This document shows positions 52,981 through 64,000 of a stretch of 64,000 nt of DNA, piece after piece (position 1 is the first letter of the stretch; the number at the start of each line of letters is the position of its first letter). Made by a program: the position numbers and the translations under genes. Under the pieces are notes generated by a model, which was not told where the DNA came from, did not search any database, and saw only the letters and a list, made by a program, of their open reading frames with translations. Origin of the DNA: Glandiceps talaboti (lineage: Eukaryota; Hemichordata; Enteropneusta; Spengelidae); NCBI RefSeq assembly GCF_964340395.1, contig NC_135569.1, forward strand, positions 9,032,540 through 9,096,539, written 5' to 3'.

Positions 52981-54395
52981 GGGTTTTATAGTCTGGATGA
53001 CCCAATTAGGGTTTTGTAGTCTAGATGACATAATTAGGGTTTTATAGTCTGGATGACCTAATTAGGGTTTTATAGTCTGGATGACCTAATTAGGGTTTTA
53101 TAGTCTGGATGACCTAATTAGGGTTTTATAGTCTGGATGACCCAATTAGGGTTTTATAGTCTAGATGACATAATTAGGGTTTTATAGTCTGGATGACCTA
53201 ATTAGGGTTTTATAGTCTGGATGACCTAATTAGGGTTTTATAGTCTGGATGACCTAATTAGGGTTTTATAGTCTGGATGACCTAATTAGGGTTTTATAGT
53301 CTGGATGACCAAATTAGAGTTTTATAGTCTGGATAACCTAATTAGGGTTTTATAGTCTGGATGACCTAATTAGGGTTTTGTAGTCTGGATGACCTAATTA
53401 ATTAGGGTTTTATAGTCTGGATGACCCAATTAATTAGGGTTTTGTAGTCTGGATGACCTAATTAATTAGGGTTTTATAGTCTGGATGTCCTAAGGGTTTT
53501 ATAGTCTTGATGACCTAATTAGGGTTTTATAGTCTGGATGACCTAATTAGGGTTTTATAGTCTAGATGACCTAATTAGGGTTTTATAGTCTGGATGACCT
53601 AATTAGGGTTTTATAGTCTGGATGACCTAATTAGGGTTTTATAGTCTGGATGACCTAATTAGGGTTTTATAGTCTGGATGACATAATTAGGGTTTTATAG
53701 TCTGGATGACCTAATTAGGGTTTTATAGTCTGGATGACCTAATTAGGGTTTTATAGTCTGGATGACTAATGGGTTTTATAGTCTGGATGACTTAAGGGTT
53801 TTATAGTCTGGATGACTTAATTAGGGTTTTATAGTCTGGATGACCTAATTAGGGTTTTATAGTCTGGATGACCTAATTAGGGTTTTATAGTCTGGATGAC
53901 CTAATTAGGGTTTTATAGTCTGGATGACCTAATTAGGGTTTTATAGTCTGGATGACATAATTAGGGTTTTATAGTCTGGATGACCTAATTAGGGTTTTAT
54001 AGTCTGGATGACCTAATTAGGGTTTTATAGTCTGGATGACCTAATTAGGGTTTTATAGTCTGGATGACCTAATTAGGGTTTTATAGTCTGGATGACATAA
54101 TTAGGGTTTTATAGTCTGGATGACATAATTAGGGTTTTATAGTCTGGATGACCTAATTAGGGTTTTATAGTCTGGATAACCTAATTAGGGTTTTATAGTC
54201 TGGATGACCTAATTAGGGTTTTATAGTCTGGATGACCTAATTAGGGTTTTATAATCTGGATGACCTAATTAGGGTTTTATAGTCTGGATGACCTAATTAG
54301 GGTTTTATAGTCTGGATAACCTAATTAGGGTTTTATAGTCTGGATGACCTAATTAGGGTTTTATAGTCTAGATGACCTAAAGGTGTTGTAGTCTG
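52980..54395 (+). repeat. 28-bp minisatellite, about 50 units, each with TTAGGG
   Basis: Unit: AATTAGGGTTTTATAGTC followed by TGGATGACCT. Most units are near-identical; variants have ACATAATT, ACCCAATT, AATTAATTAGGG, TAATGGG or CTAAGGG junctions, mostly in clusters that suggest block-wise expansion. No long open frame is sustained. Confidence 0.97.
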
Positions 54396-54624
54396 GATGC
54401 CAACGTGCTATTAAAGAGAGATCCTTAGATTTGAAGAAGGATGGCACAAGGCTAAGGGTTTTGCTTTCAATGATGAAATCTGCAAACAACCATTGGAACT
54501 GCAAAAGGTTTAAATCTCCAGTGGTAAACATGCTGGAGATATTCAAACGGAAAACAAATACTGTTTATGGTTAAACCCTAAATGTTTGTTTATCCATTAG
54601 TATAAATAACTGTCCATGTGGAAA

Positions 54625-54735
54625 CCATGCATGCCAACAGCATAGTAACTAGGGAGTCGTACTGTGCCAACAGCATAGTAACTAGGGAGTCCTACTGTGC
54701 CAGCAACATAGTAACTAGGGAGTCCTACTATGCCA
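54625..54735 (+). repeat. 33-bp tandem repeat, three units
   Basis: GCCA(A/G)CA.CATAGTAACTAG then GGAGTC.TACT.T, three times. Confidence 0.9.
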
Positions 54736-54991
54736 GCAGCCGTAAACTCAGTCAACTTTTAGGTATTCCGCAAACAACCATGATTTACGATTAGTATGCT
54801 AACTAGAAGCTATACAGTGTGGTTGTAAATGTGACACATTACTCAGGGTGAATACATGACAATCCTTTACTAGTCTTGTAGTAAGACTTCAGTTATACAC
54901 TTTTGGGACTGCTGAATAAAGCTGAAAGGTGATACATACCTCTAATTTAATGCAGCTCAGCTAGCGCCCTCAGTGGCAACCTTCAGTCTCT

Positions 54992-55532
54992 TTTAAAGGG
55001 GAACACCACTCCAGAAAATAAAGTCATTTTTCATGAACTATATAGGTTCTGGAGAGTCATTTCATGATTTTACATCACCTACAATTACTTGTGATTTCTG
55101 CAACCATGAACATATTATTTCTGCTTACTCCCATGATGCAATGACCCACTGTATATATTCCCTGTACAGGCACAAGATCAACTAGATGTTTCTCTGAAAT
55201 ACGGAACTTGCAAACCCGCCATGTTGAATGTTGCATCGTGGGAAATGTGATCATAAATACTAATCAATTAGTATTGTAGACAATGTTGATACATTGTTTG
55301 TAACCACAAATAATCAAGTCATAGTCATCCTGACTATTGTGGGGGGTTTATTTTATTGGTAGCTCCAGATTAGGTATTACGATAACTACAGATAATCACA
55401 TACAGTCCTTTGCGTCTGAGCATGCTCAGTCTGGATTGCAAGCTCCCTATTGCAAGTAATTGGAGGTGATGTTGGATTGGATAGTTTATGAAAATGTGTC
55501 TATTTCCTGGAGTGGTGGTGTTCCCCTTTAAA
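54992..55532. mobile_element. 541-bp MITE with TTTAAAGGGGAACACCACTC ends
   Basis: Left end TTTAAAGGGGAACACCACTC (then CAG) is inverted at the right as GAGTGGTGGTGTTCCCCTTT (then AAA). The interior has GAGCATGCTCAG palindromes and the ATGATGCAATGACCCA block found in the copy C intron fragments. Possible TTTAAA target duplication. Confidence 0.85.
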
Positions 55533-55545
55533 GTAAGCACAATAG

Positions 55546-55612
55546 CCTAGGGGTCTAGCAGCTAGGCTAGACAATAGCCGAGGGGTCTAGCAGCTGGGCT
55601 TGACAATTCTGT
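55546..55612 (+). repeat. 33-bp duplication (CAATAGCC.AGGGGTCTAGC)
   Basis: Two units with GGGGTCTAGCAGCT(A/G)GGCT(A/T)GACAAT. An inverted relic (TCTAGCTGCTAGACCCCTCA) lies near 51036, on the far side of the minisatellite region. Confidence 0.8.
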
Positions 55613-56290
55613 GGCAAATTATCGATGGTTAATATCAAATAATTTCACTAAGATTTCATACATATGAAATTTTGATATATATGAAGGAAAAGTCAAGTCA
55701 GGCTTTTCTCTATAGCATTTGTGTTTGGTTGTTTGTTTGTGTGTATTTGTCTGCATATTAACAGGAAATCGCTGGGAGGAATTCCCAGCACAAAAATTTA
55801 AAAAAAAAAAGAAGTAAAAAGTCAGACATAGTTCCAAGACAAGAGATTGGGGTAAATGTAATGTCATCACCATAGGGTTTCCCATAAACCCTTGCAGGAA
55901 ATCCCTGAAATGGGCAAACATATGTCAAGTGCAGTACAGCTTCTTTTCAAGATTTCAAAGTTGAATAAGTTATCAAGTACTATTCTATCACTCCAAATCA
56001 TATGTGAGTTGATAACAGGTATCAATAAGTGAACTAGAGGCAGAAATAGGTCTGACTGGACTTTTCCTTTAAAGTGAAAAACTGATCAAAACATCAAAGA
56101 TGGACGGACAGTAAAAGTGATAGTAGTGATACTGTTTATACAAAAGTCAGTTTTGTCACAGATTTGAATATCAGACACTACCTTTAGAGTTTACATACGA
56201 AACTTGGAAATGTGAAGTAAATGAGTAATAAAGAGTTAATTCACATCTATTTCTCAATATTTGAAAAAAGTGTTTAAGAAAAGCATTTTT

Positions 56291-56296
56291 TTTATT
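56291..56296 (-). terminator. Possible poly(A) signal of the ANKRD49-like gene
   Basis: AATAAA on the minus strand, about 520 bases after the stop codon, in an AT-rich stretch. Position and motif are compatible with 3' end processing, but the hexamer is common in such DNA. Confidence 0.3.
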
Positions 56297-56545
56297 TCAA
56301 TGCATTTGAAGATGGATATTTTTTATCAAGAAAATATATAGATAGGAATAGGATATTTCATCTTCATCGGCATGTAAAGGAATATGTCTTGCACACATAT
56401 TGTTTTTCTTGTTTTGCTTTTGCGCAGATGAAAAAAGTTGTGAAGGCATTGCTGGAAAAATGACTTGTGCTGTACAAGAACTCTGACTGACTTAGGTGTG
56501 TCGCTTTAAACTTGTCATCATCACATAAAGGTACCAATCTCACAG

Positions 56546-56583
56546 AGGTCAGAGTTCATCATCAGACAGGTCACCTCAGGTCA
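56546..56583 (+). promoter_or_regulatory. DR1-like plus perfect DR4 half-site cluster, 3' of the ANKRD49-like gene
   Basis: AGGTCA G AGTTCA (56546-56558) is DR1-like and AGGTCA CCTC AGGTCA (56568-56583) is a perfect DR4, the spacing used by thyroid-hormone and LXR-type receptors. More GGTCA half-sites continue to about 56650. The cluster may simply be a degenerate tandem repeat. Confidence 0.3.
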
Positions 56584-56817
56584 GATATCAATATCTCAGA
56601 GGTCACCATCAAACAGCTCACCTGACAAAGGTCACCATCTCGCAGAGGTGAACAATACATAAATATTACAATCATACATCTTATCCGCATCATTTTCATA
56701 GGAAAACCATTTCTGTTTCTCAACTACGATAGGTGGGAAACACATACTGTAACTTAGCCATGTTTAGCTTTGGACTGAGCCAACCAACAGTTTACTTACT
56801 TCAGTGTTTTTGTGGCT

Positions 56818-57879
56818 TCACTCCTGAAGTCCAAAATCATTGAATTGCTTTGCATGGATATCAAAAAGGTACCCAAAATGTCCAGAACGCTTTGCAATTT
56901 CAAACGGTGTTTCATGAGCCCCATTTTTGATAGTAACATCTATGAACCGATGCATGAGCAGTAGTTCTAATGTTTCCTTTCCATCGACATTCGATGCAGC
57001 GAGGTGAAGAGGGGTTTGTCCTCCGTTTGTTTGAGAGTTGATGTCACTACCATTCTGCAGTAAGATAGACGCCACTTCAGCATTGTTCCATTTGCATGCT
57101 GAATGCAATGGTTGCCAGCCATCTTGAGTTCGTGCTTTCACGTTGGCTCCATTCTTCAGGAGTAACTCAACAGCTTGAATGTGTCCGTTATATGATGCTC
57201 TATGTAATGGCGTATACTCATCACCATCATGTACGTTGATCAGATTGCGACTTTTCCCAAGTAGTTCTGTGATAATTTCTAAGTGATTATTCTCCGCTGC
57301 CCATAGCAACTGCTCTCCATCATTCATCTCAGCATTTTCATCAATCTGGTTATCATCGTCATCGTCATCCCAAGCACTCTTCCAACTGCTCCGTCTTTTC
57401 CGTTTTGACTCTTCCATGACTTGGATCAGTAATTCTGTATTCCTTGTAACTCTGTCTTCATCATCACTGTTATTTATCTCAAATCCATACGTTTCCTGAA
57501 TGACATTCTCTACGGCCTCAGCATACACATCATCGGCTTCTTTCCTCTCTTCTCTTTCCTCTCTATCTCTGTCATCAACATCTTCCTCATCATCATCTTC
57601 ATCACATTCCTCAGCCATCCTCAAAGTGGAACCTATGGCATATTTCTCATGACTTAGCTGTCTTGGTAAGAATTTCTTTGGTTTATCTTTGTCTGGTTCA
57701 CTGGTAACTTTCTTACTTTCATCTCTCTGTGTTTGACTGACATCTGCTGAGATTAAAGCCTTGCTATCAGTTTCTAAGTCCATAGATTTGACTGATACGT
57801 TCTCTTTTAGTATCTCCTCCTCTTTCTCTGTCAAACTTTCCTCCTGGTCTATCTCCAATACTTTGTTACTGTCTTCCAT
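56818..57879 (-). CDS. ANKRD49: ANKRD49-like ankyrin-repeat protein (353 aa, single coding exon)
   Basis: Unbroken 353-codon frame. Residues 1-186 are acidic and low in complexity, with D/E runs at 92-108 and 171-176 and a basic patch KRKRRS at 159-164, a possible nuclear localisation signal. Four ankyrin repeats follow at about 187-219, 220-252, 253-285 and 286-319, plus a degenerate fifth (320-345). The second and third carry TPLHRASYNGH and QPLHSACKWNN. The SACKWNN and LELLLMHR stretches match what I know of vertebrate ANKRD49 (about 239 aa), a small nuclear ankyrin protein linked to globin induction and spermatogenesis. This protein has a much longer acidic N-terminus. The start is the first Met after a splice acceptor at 57898; the frame stays open back to the acceptor, so an upstream coding exon is not excluded. 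The fold is certain and the orthology likely. Confidence 0.88.
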   Translation of the reverse strand: MEDSNKVLEIDQEESLTEKEEEILKENVSVKSMDLETDSKALISADVSQTQRDESKKVTSEPDKDKPKKFLPRQLSHEKYAIGSTLRMAEECDEDDDEEDVDDRDREEREERKEADDVYAEAVENVIQETYGFEINNSDDEDRVTRNTELLIQVMEESKRKRRSSWKSAWDDDDDDNQIDENAEMNDGEQLLWAAENNHLEIITELLGKSRNLINVHDGDEYTPLHRASYNGHIQAVELLLKNGANVKARTQDGWQPLHSACKWNNAEVASILLQNGSDINSQTNGGQTPLHLAASNVDGKETLELLLMHRFIDVTIKNGAHETPFEIAKRSGHFGYLFDIHAKQFNDFGLQE

Positions 57880-57897
57880 CTTAATATCACATGGAAT
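57880..57897 (-). promoter_or_regulatory. 5' UTR of the ANKRD49-like exon with a start-stop uORF
   Basis: Read on the minus strand, TGTCTTCCAG| ends at 57898 and the exon begins at 57897. Eighteen bases of leader precede the ATG. They contain ATGTGA (57892-57887), a minimal start-stop upstream ORF out of frame with the main start, whose context is AAGATGG. Minimal uORFs can stall or divert ribosomes; that role here is inference. Confidence 0.5.
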
Positions 57898-57917
57898 CTG
57901 GAAGACATAATTAATTT

Positions 57918-57921
<4 letters not shown>

Positions 57922-57967
<46 letters not shown>

Positions 57968-58100
57968 TATTAATCATTCCCCAACCAACCAATCAACCTA
58001 TCTACCAACCTACAATTTGAATGATCATTTGATCTATCCATCCATCCATCCATCCATCCACCCACCTACCCACCAATCCATCCATCCATCCATCCATCTC
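57922..58100. repeat. Microsatellites (ATCA)n and (CCAT)n upstream of the ANKRD49-like exon
   Basis: (AATC)n at about 57920-57966 lies about 20 bases upstream (minus strand) of the exon's splice acceptor. (CCAT)n lies at about 58036-58099. Confidence 0.93.
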
Positions 58101-60394
58101 ATCTGTTTGTCTGTGTGTTTTCCAGTTCTGGATTTATTTTAGCTACATACACACGTGACCCAACAAAGCTTTCTCCACAGAAATAAATCTCATTAACATA
58201 CTCATGAGTTGTAATATTTCTATCTTCAAATGTTGTGAAAGGTGTCAATGACAGTTACACTGAATACAGCCGACTTGATGAGTCATTTGTTCCTAGTAGT
58301 GACTACTTTCTCTTTGCACGGTCTACTATATATTGAAGTGCGACTGATACATCCTGAACTGCAATTCTGTCAAATTTTTTGTGTGCAAAAATAAAAGAGT
58401 GTTACACAAGTACCCCTTGATAAGACAAACATATTATAAAGGGCATGGGTTTTTTTTTTTGTTTCAACTATGAAAATTGGTGCTAGCACTGATATCGGTT
58501 TTTTATTTCATTACAGAGACATGTTAATCATGGTTAAATGTCAGTGCAACATTAGCACTGTCCTTGCAATATTGAAATGGAAAGTAATTTACAGTGCACA
58601 CGTCTCTTATCACTCTAGGCTAAGGTCAAAGACCTTATAGTTTTAATGACATCCCCAGTAACAGCCTCAGTGTTATTCCATATATGGTAGTGGAGGGAAG
58701 GAGATTGATCAGATCCTGAGACTTTCAAGACATTTTGATCGTGCCTTAAGCCAAGATGAACTTAAAGATTCTTATAAATGTCTCAGGTAAATGTACCACA
58801 CTGATGATTTTGAAATGCTTCTATGGTCACAAATAATGGACACTGTCTTTGTAGACTACTGTAATACACATATATAACAATAACATGTGAATGGCTTACT
58901 GCCATAAGGGCCAGATTATGAAATGTTAGAATACATATGTATTTTGAGAAAAGAGGATTTTTAGCACAACGAACACATTTTTGGCACTTGAATTGAGATA
59001 TGGTGACGTCATGCTATATTACACTGATTACTTAGATGGCCAAGAGAATGACAATCTGATTTTATATGTATGACATTCTGTTAAGTCATAGACCCTAAAC
59101 GCATTTTGCATGAATCAGCAAGATTTTAATCGTAGCCAGAGAGTCTGTCAGGTTTGATAATCCTGGCGAGGGGTTAAACAGATTCTTACCGACTTTGTCT
59201 CAAAGAGCTGCTGGCAGAGACGTGTCTTTTTCGTGTACGGTTTATGGTTAAGTAAGCTACAACAGAGATGTTAAGCTACACCTACATACTTAATATCAAC
59301 AACGATTATTGACAACATCTATTTTGATGTCAGAGATGGAGTCACTATCATATTGTTGTCATTGTGCCCTCTAATGATTGCCAAATGTTGTTGTTATGAG
59401 TCAAAATGAGAAAAACTGGAATTGCTTGTGAGTCACCACATAGTAAGAGATAGGGGAACACAACACCAAATTTTGGTTCGTCAAATTGGCTTAGACGACA
59501 CTGTCAGTGTGCCCCCTAAGGCTACATGTATTTGCCTCTGTCGCCATCTGCTTCATGTTTTGTGCAACCCTATGTCCAAGTATCAAGAGTGAAACCAAAA
59601 TATATATACAAATAAAGTATAAATAATGAGTAAATGAAGTGGTGTCATAGTCTAGAGTTATGTTTCTCTCTATTCTGCATCCAAGAACAGGTAAAAAGTG
59701 TCAGCTTCATATTGCAAATAAACATATGATTTTGTTTCTGGCCTTTGACTAGAACTTAAACCATCCCCCACAGCCACGCAAGCATGGTATGGACCATTTC
59801 CCTGCGTCCACGCAAGCACAGCCACCATGTTACCCTTTCCATTTTTTCCCTTCTCCTTAAGTTGCCCAGTCTCAAAAAACTTAGAGAGAACACTGATTGT
59901 TATACATTTTCCTTTATATGTACTGTGAAATACTTTATTTCCATGCATTATGATTTCTGACAGACCTTAGCCAACAAACTCTAGCCACAGCGAGTTTCAC
60001 ATTTTTTACTCAAAATTAGCAACATGCATGGGGAGAATTTTATTGGGTTCAAGAACCTTTTGTTTATAAGAAAATCATTCCCTAGACAGCATTTTTCTGA
60101 TGTATGCACTGACATGTACAGTACATATCATTATGTATATCAATTACATATGAAATATGAATTATGTCCAGCGTTTGACATATTTGATCTCTTAGCTATA
60201 AATAATATATAAGTTAACAGCAGCTCTGAGATATATCCAGGGAAATAAACACTGTTTTCCTTAAGGCACTGGATTCCTAGTAAAATATCCTCATACATTT
60301 TTTACAGTAATTATTTCTTTGGGTTTGCGGGGTAGAAAATACTATGTACATGTATGGGTTTAGGATACTCATAGTCATCAAACAGAAAAAAGTG

Positions 60395-60395
<1 letters not shown>
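58101..60395. other. Upstream/intronic region of the ANKRD49-like gene, no exon recognised
   Basis: A 5' exon should lie somewhere on the minus strand beyond 57900, but no donor with supporting context could be chosen. It contains the dispersed repeat at 59340-59520. Confidence 0.4.
59340..59520 (-). repeat. Inverted copy of the TACTATGTGGTGACTCACAA repeat
   Basis: Outer edges TGTGCCCTCTAATG and GTGCCCCCTAAGG suggest short inverted ends, so this family may be a MITE. Confidence 0.7.
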
Positions 60396-60450
<55 letters not shown>

Positions 60451-60470
60451 TGTGTGTATGTGTGTGTACA
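60396..60470 (+). repeat. Microsatellite (TG)n
   Basis: About 36 TG units with TATG interruptions; Cys-Val and His-Thr frames over it are spurious. Confidence 0.97.
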
Positions 60471-60751
60471 CATGCATGCGTGTGTGAGTGCATGTGTGCG
60501 CGCATGTGTGCATGGGTGGGTGTCATGTACGGTGTGTATGGAGCACAAAATTAATGTAATTAGAAATGCTGTATATGTAGGGGGAGAAGGTAGAATACAC
60601 ACTTAAATAGACATGGACCAGATCTGAACATGATTGTCTACAATGATCTGAACTGAGAATTACATGTGTTATTATATCATGCACAAGCCAAGTTATTATC
60701 TTTGAAAAGAATATATGGATTGTATACATGTATCATGAGGAGGTACATTTG

Positions 60752-60918
60752 TATAATTATATTATTCTCCAATATTTTTCTACATTCAGCCAGAAAATAC
60801 CCATGACTAAAGGATGTTGTCACTACTCATCTCATGACTTGTAGCGACAGGGCCCCTTAGGTCACTTGTATTTTCCTTAGCTGAATGAAGGAAAATATTG
60901 GAGAACATCTAATTATAA
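60752..60918. mobile_element. 167-bp MITE with TATAATTATATTATTCTCC ends
   Basis: Left arm TATAATTATATTATTCTCCA..TTCTACATTCAGC, right arm GCTGAATGAAGGAAAATATT..GGAGAACATCTAATTATA. Its left half also precedes the 28-bp minisatellite at 52911. Confidence 0.85.
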
Positions 60919-61319
60919 CGGTTACTATGTTATAGAGACATCAATAACACAAGAGATAGAGTAGGTATCATGTATACATGTATTGATCACCTTCATCAAG
61001 GCCACCACACATATATCCAGTATGAAATACAGTTCACCCATCATAAATAATTCAGTTGGAATAGACCATAGCAGACTACAAACAGGAAATTGAGAATACA
61101 TCGACCTCATTCAAATTTGGGGGATCATCACCTCACAGTACCGTTTCTTTAGAGCTTTGTCCCTTGGTATTCTGTAGAAGTGTACATCAGGGATGTTTTT
61201 TGTATTGTTCAGACATCAAGGAAAGCAGCAGTGCTCTATGATTAACCGAGTAACTAATACCATGGTACACACAGACAGGAAGTAGAGCGCCACCATGGCA
61301 AATTTTGAGAAAGGCCTAT

Positions 61320-61650
61320 TATCTTTCTTTAGGCTGCACTAGCTGAAAATCTAAGTTCTTCTTGAAATGTCTCCAAACTTTGCAATGTGGAAGCTTGATT
61401 CTGGTCCTTTTGAAATAATAAAAGAAATTTGACATCTGTCGTCTTGTTTTTGTTCAAGGAAATTGAAATCTTTCATTTTTTCACAGACTTTAAAATAGTT
61501 AACATAGGTATTTGGCAGCCATATTGGATTCTGAAATGGTAATATTTTAACGGTTAAACTCTATGTCAAAAATTTGTACGGTGACCCCAGATTATTTTTC
61601 TTGATTGTAACTGAGAATCGGTTGAAGTTTTCTTGAACAGAGTAGCAGCA
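61320..61650 (+). repeat. Dispersed repeat with GGCAGCCATATTGGAT core
   Basis: Related to 62985-63325 (same orientation) and 34615-34935 (opposite): CTCCAAACTTTGCAATG, GGTCCTTTTGAAATA, ACGGTGACCCC, TAACTGAGAAT.GGTTG.AGTTTTC. Confidence 0.78.
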
Positions 61651-62127
61651 ACATTAATGAACAGTTTATTTTGGAGTATTTCACCTTCACGGGTGAAACT
61701 GAGTAATAAAGTATGATTTATAACAATATTATGAAATCTATAAGCCTATGGAAATAAATTGTTGGTCTTCAACACTGTTGTTCATGATCTAGCCTACATG
61801 TATTACTTCGCAAAATTGTAGTAAAAGTAGAAGAACTGAATGTACCGATTATATTTTGGATGCTTTTTAGTTACATAATGTACATTGTTAATCACTTCCA
61901 ATATCATTGTCAGTATTTCTGTGTGTACATTATACACTGCACAGTAACTGATCTATCATTTCTCATTGTTATTATTTGTTTTGTCAAATAAATGAATTGT
62001 TCTTCTTCAAAAAGATTTGAAACAATAGCATTCACCCATTGTTACAAGTTTGCGCATGGATATAATAAACTATGCTTTATATTTTATCACTTTCCCACAT
62101 TGCTTAAAACACTTTATGATTATTTTG

Positions 62128-62285
62128 CCTGGTACAGATCTATAGTGGCACAATGGTCATTTATATTTCCTCAGCTCTGAGGAGAATACAGTCCACTGTA
62201 GCCTCTGTAAGCACATACGATAAGAGTATTCACATTGTGACCTCTATCCTACCAGGTCCCCAATTATACAGCTGGGTTGACTCTA
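62128..62285 (-). mobile_element. SINE fragment, inverted relative to 35541-35894
   Basis: The minus strand reads AACCCAGCTGTATAATTGGG..GACCTGGTAGGATAGAGGTC.., matching the SINE body at about 35670-35810. Head and tail are missing. Confidence 0.75.
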
Positions 62286-62984
62286 GCTGTTAATATAGTA
62301 TCTCTGGTATCACAGAGAGGAACATAGAAAGCATGTTAAATCAACTAAGGTTTGGTTAGTACATGTTTCGAAGTTATAGTATAATAGTAGAAAACATCTG
62401 AATGATTTTTACTTTATGAGTGGTGTACATTACATGTGTCATTATGTGGATGTGATCGTGTGACAGAAAAGTGAAGTGAAACTGTTCAGTGACCGTGTAT
62501 TGTTGACTTCACAGATCATTCCGATGTAACTTTACCGTTCAACTGACATGAAACTTCAACCAGGGACTTCAAAATACCAACTGAATTGATTGAAATTATT
62601 GTTAGGTGGAGGCAACACTCTGGATAAGAAAATGTCAAAATAGTCAAGGGAATAAATCGGTGAAAAGCACGCCGAGCGTTAAATTCAAAAAGCCTGAGGA
62701 CCTAAAGTAGCTTACCTGCTTAATGTCAGGGCAAACACACACAAAAAAGCTGCATCATTCATGAACATACAGTATCAAAAGTTGAAGGAAACCTGTATAT
62801 TTTTAAAGTACAGAATATGACATAGCGATGTATCACCATGGTGATAAATCATGATTTTCTGCTCCAATGCAGAAATTTGTCTACAGCATGTCGTTTAGTC
62901 TAATATCTACAAACCATAAAGGTTAAATCTTTAGGAAATGGGGTAAAACTTTTCAGATCCTACAGAGTGTCTTTGTTAAGGTAG

Positions 62985-63325
62985 AATGTGCCTTGGGGCA
63001 AATTTCTCTGAAAATCAAATTTTTTCAAGTCTCTCCAAACTTTGCAATGAGAAAGCTGGTCCTTTTGAAATACATGTAATAAAAGAAATTTGTGGGTTCA
63101 CCGTCTTGTTTTCAATGAAATCGTAAATCTTTTATTTTCCCACAGAGTTATAACACAGTATTCGGCAGCCATATTGAATGGTGGCCATATTGGATTCAGT
63201 AGCCATATTGGATCTAAAATGAAAGGAATGGAATAATTTTGATAACATTTTGACCTCTACATTGAAATTTATATGGTGACCCCTGATTTGTTTTCAAATT
63301 TTAACTGAGAATAGGTTGGAGTTTT
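62985..63325 (+). repeat. Second right-hand copy of the CCATATTGGAT repeat
   Basis: The CCATATTGGAT core is amplified three times (GCAGCCATATTGAATGGTGG..CCATATTGGATTCAGTAGCC..). Otherwise it resembles 61320-61650. Confidence 0.78.
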
Positions 63326-64000
63326 CATGACCAAATTAACAATAAGAATTTAAGGCCTTATTTCCAAGGCCAATTCTACAATAAGTCTGTTTTCCAACAG
63401 GTGTAAATATAAAATATTGACATATTAAATGAAAATCTGTCTTTTGTAACATGCTGTACATAATACATGGTTCGTGAATTTTCTGTATCCTGTGCAATCT
63501 ATACAGGTTGCTATAGCAACGCACCATCAAGTGAGTGTCTAACACCTCCACTTTCATAACTCATCTCATAACTGTATCTGATTACATAGCCACCCTGGAG
63601 ATATTTAAATGTCAGGATAATCAACACTTTGCACTATCTTGTCTCCTTATACCATATTCAATGTTCGTCTAAAGGTTTTTGACACTGTAGTAAATAATAA
63701 TTACTTCAAATCTAACCATGGCAGTGTCTGAGCTGAGGATACAATAACCAGGTTTCCCCAGTCACATTACCACGGTTCGCAAAGAAAATGACTGGAGATA
63801 TGAAACACTGCTACTTCTACCCCTTCCTCCTTACCGGATTCCCAACCATACTAGAAACACTGACTACTAAGTCTTTCCATATCTGGTACTATGCATATCA
63901 TAGAAGGATAGTTAGATAGGATAAACATACAGCTTATAGTATCAGAAACTATGAAACCTAGAAATCCGAGATGGAAACTGTGTTTGCTGATATTAAACCC
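63326..64000. other. Terminal stretch, no feature recognised
   Basis: No exon, RNA gene or structured repeat was seen. Confidence 0.5.

Larger units (their letters stand above)
55613..56817. other. Region 3' of the ANKRD49-like gene
   Basis: Includes its probable 3' UTR and the GGTCA half-site cluster. No other coding signal. Confidence 0.5.

Noticed and set aside
59670-59948. Minus-strand 92-codon frame (MHGNKVFHSTYKGKC..)
   Set aside because: Composition looks protein-like, but no homology is recognised, no splice or promoter context was found, and a chance frame this long is expected in 64 kb. Worth a database search, not an annotation.

Overview
This is a spliced, AT-rich, repeat-laden eukaryotic nuclear window, most likely from an invertebrate metazoan. 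The evidence is many short phase-consistent exons with GT..AG introns, tRNA-derived SINEs, MITE-like foldback elements, long microsatellites and animal-type gene content. I cannot name the taxon from sequence alone. No transposase, reverse transcriptase or viral gene is visible.

The core of the window (about 6.4-47.8 kb) is a tandem array of three complete N-acetylneuraminate lyase genes (NPL, sialic acid aldolase, DHDPS/NAL superfamily), all on the plus strand. I rebuilt each from 12 coding exons whose boundaries and phases agree across the three genes. Copy A (6508-16967) encodes 307 aa, copy B (19064-28240) 308 aa and copy C (33544-47812) 320 aa. A and B are young duplicates, about 92% identical by eye, and remain alignable through introns and 3' flank, so the duplicated unit is about 12 kb. 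In both, the first coding exon holds only the initiator ATG. C is diverged and has the family's usual length. All three keep the Schiff-base Lys, the catalytic Tyr and the (G/N)-D-E and GST(Y/F)N motifs. A and B, however, change the normally invariant Gly of the GTTGE pyruvate-carboxylate motif to Ser, and A also changes the second Thr to Ala.

The A and B introns act as a natural empty-site/filled-site comparison. Several foldback elements are present in only one copy, two or three with clear target-site duplications. The most striking is a perfect 182-bp palindrome in intron 9 of copy B. Each arm can be folded as a complete type-I hammerhead self-cleaving ribozyme, as in metazoan retrozymes and Penelope-like elements. 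A degenerate, probably dead hammerhead-like motif lies at 5869-5898.

Right of the array (48-56 kb) there are no recognisable genes. The stretch holds MITEs, a 39-bp minisatellite, and a 1.4-kb array of a 28-bp minisatellite (about 50 copies, each with TTAGGG) that begins inside a MITE. At 56.8-57.9 kb on the minus strand is an ANKRD49-like ankyrin-repeat gene whose coding exon starts just after a splice acceptor and carries a minimal start-stop uORF. The rest (58-64 kb) is intergenic with repeats. The first 6 kb has no recognised gene, only one well-bounded candidate exon at 2160-2240 on the minus strand and perfect DR1 nuclear-receptor-type direct repeats near 414-525.
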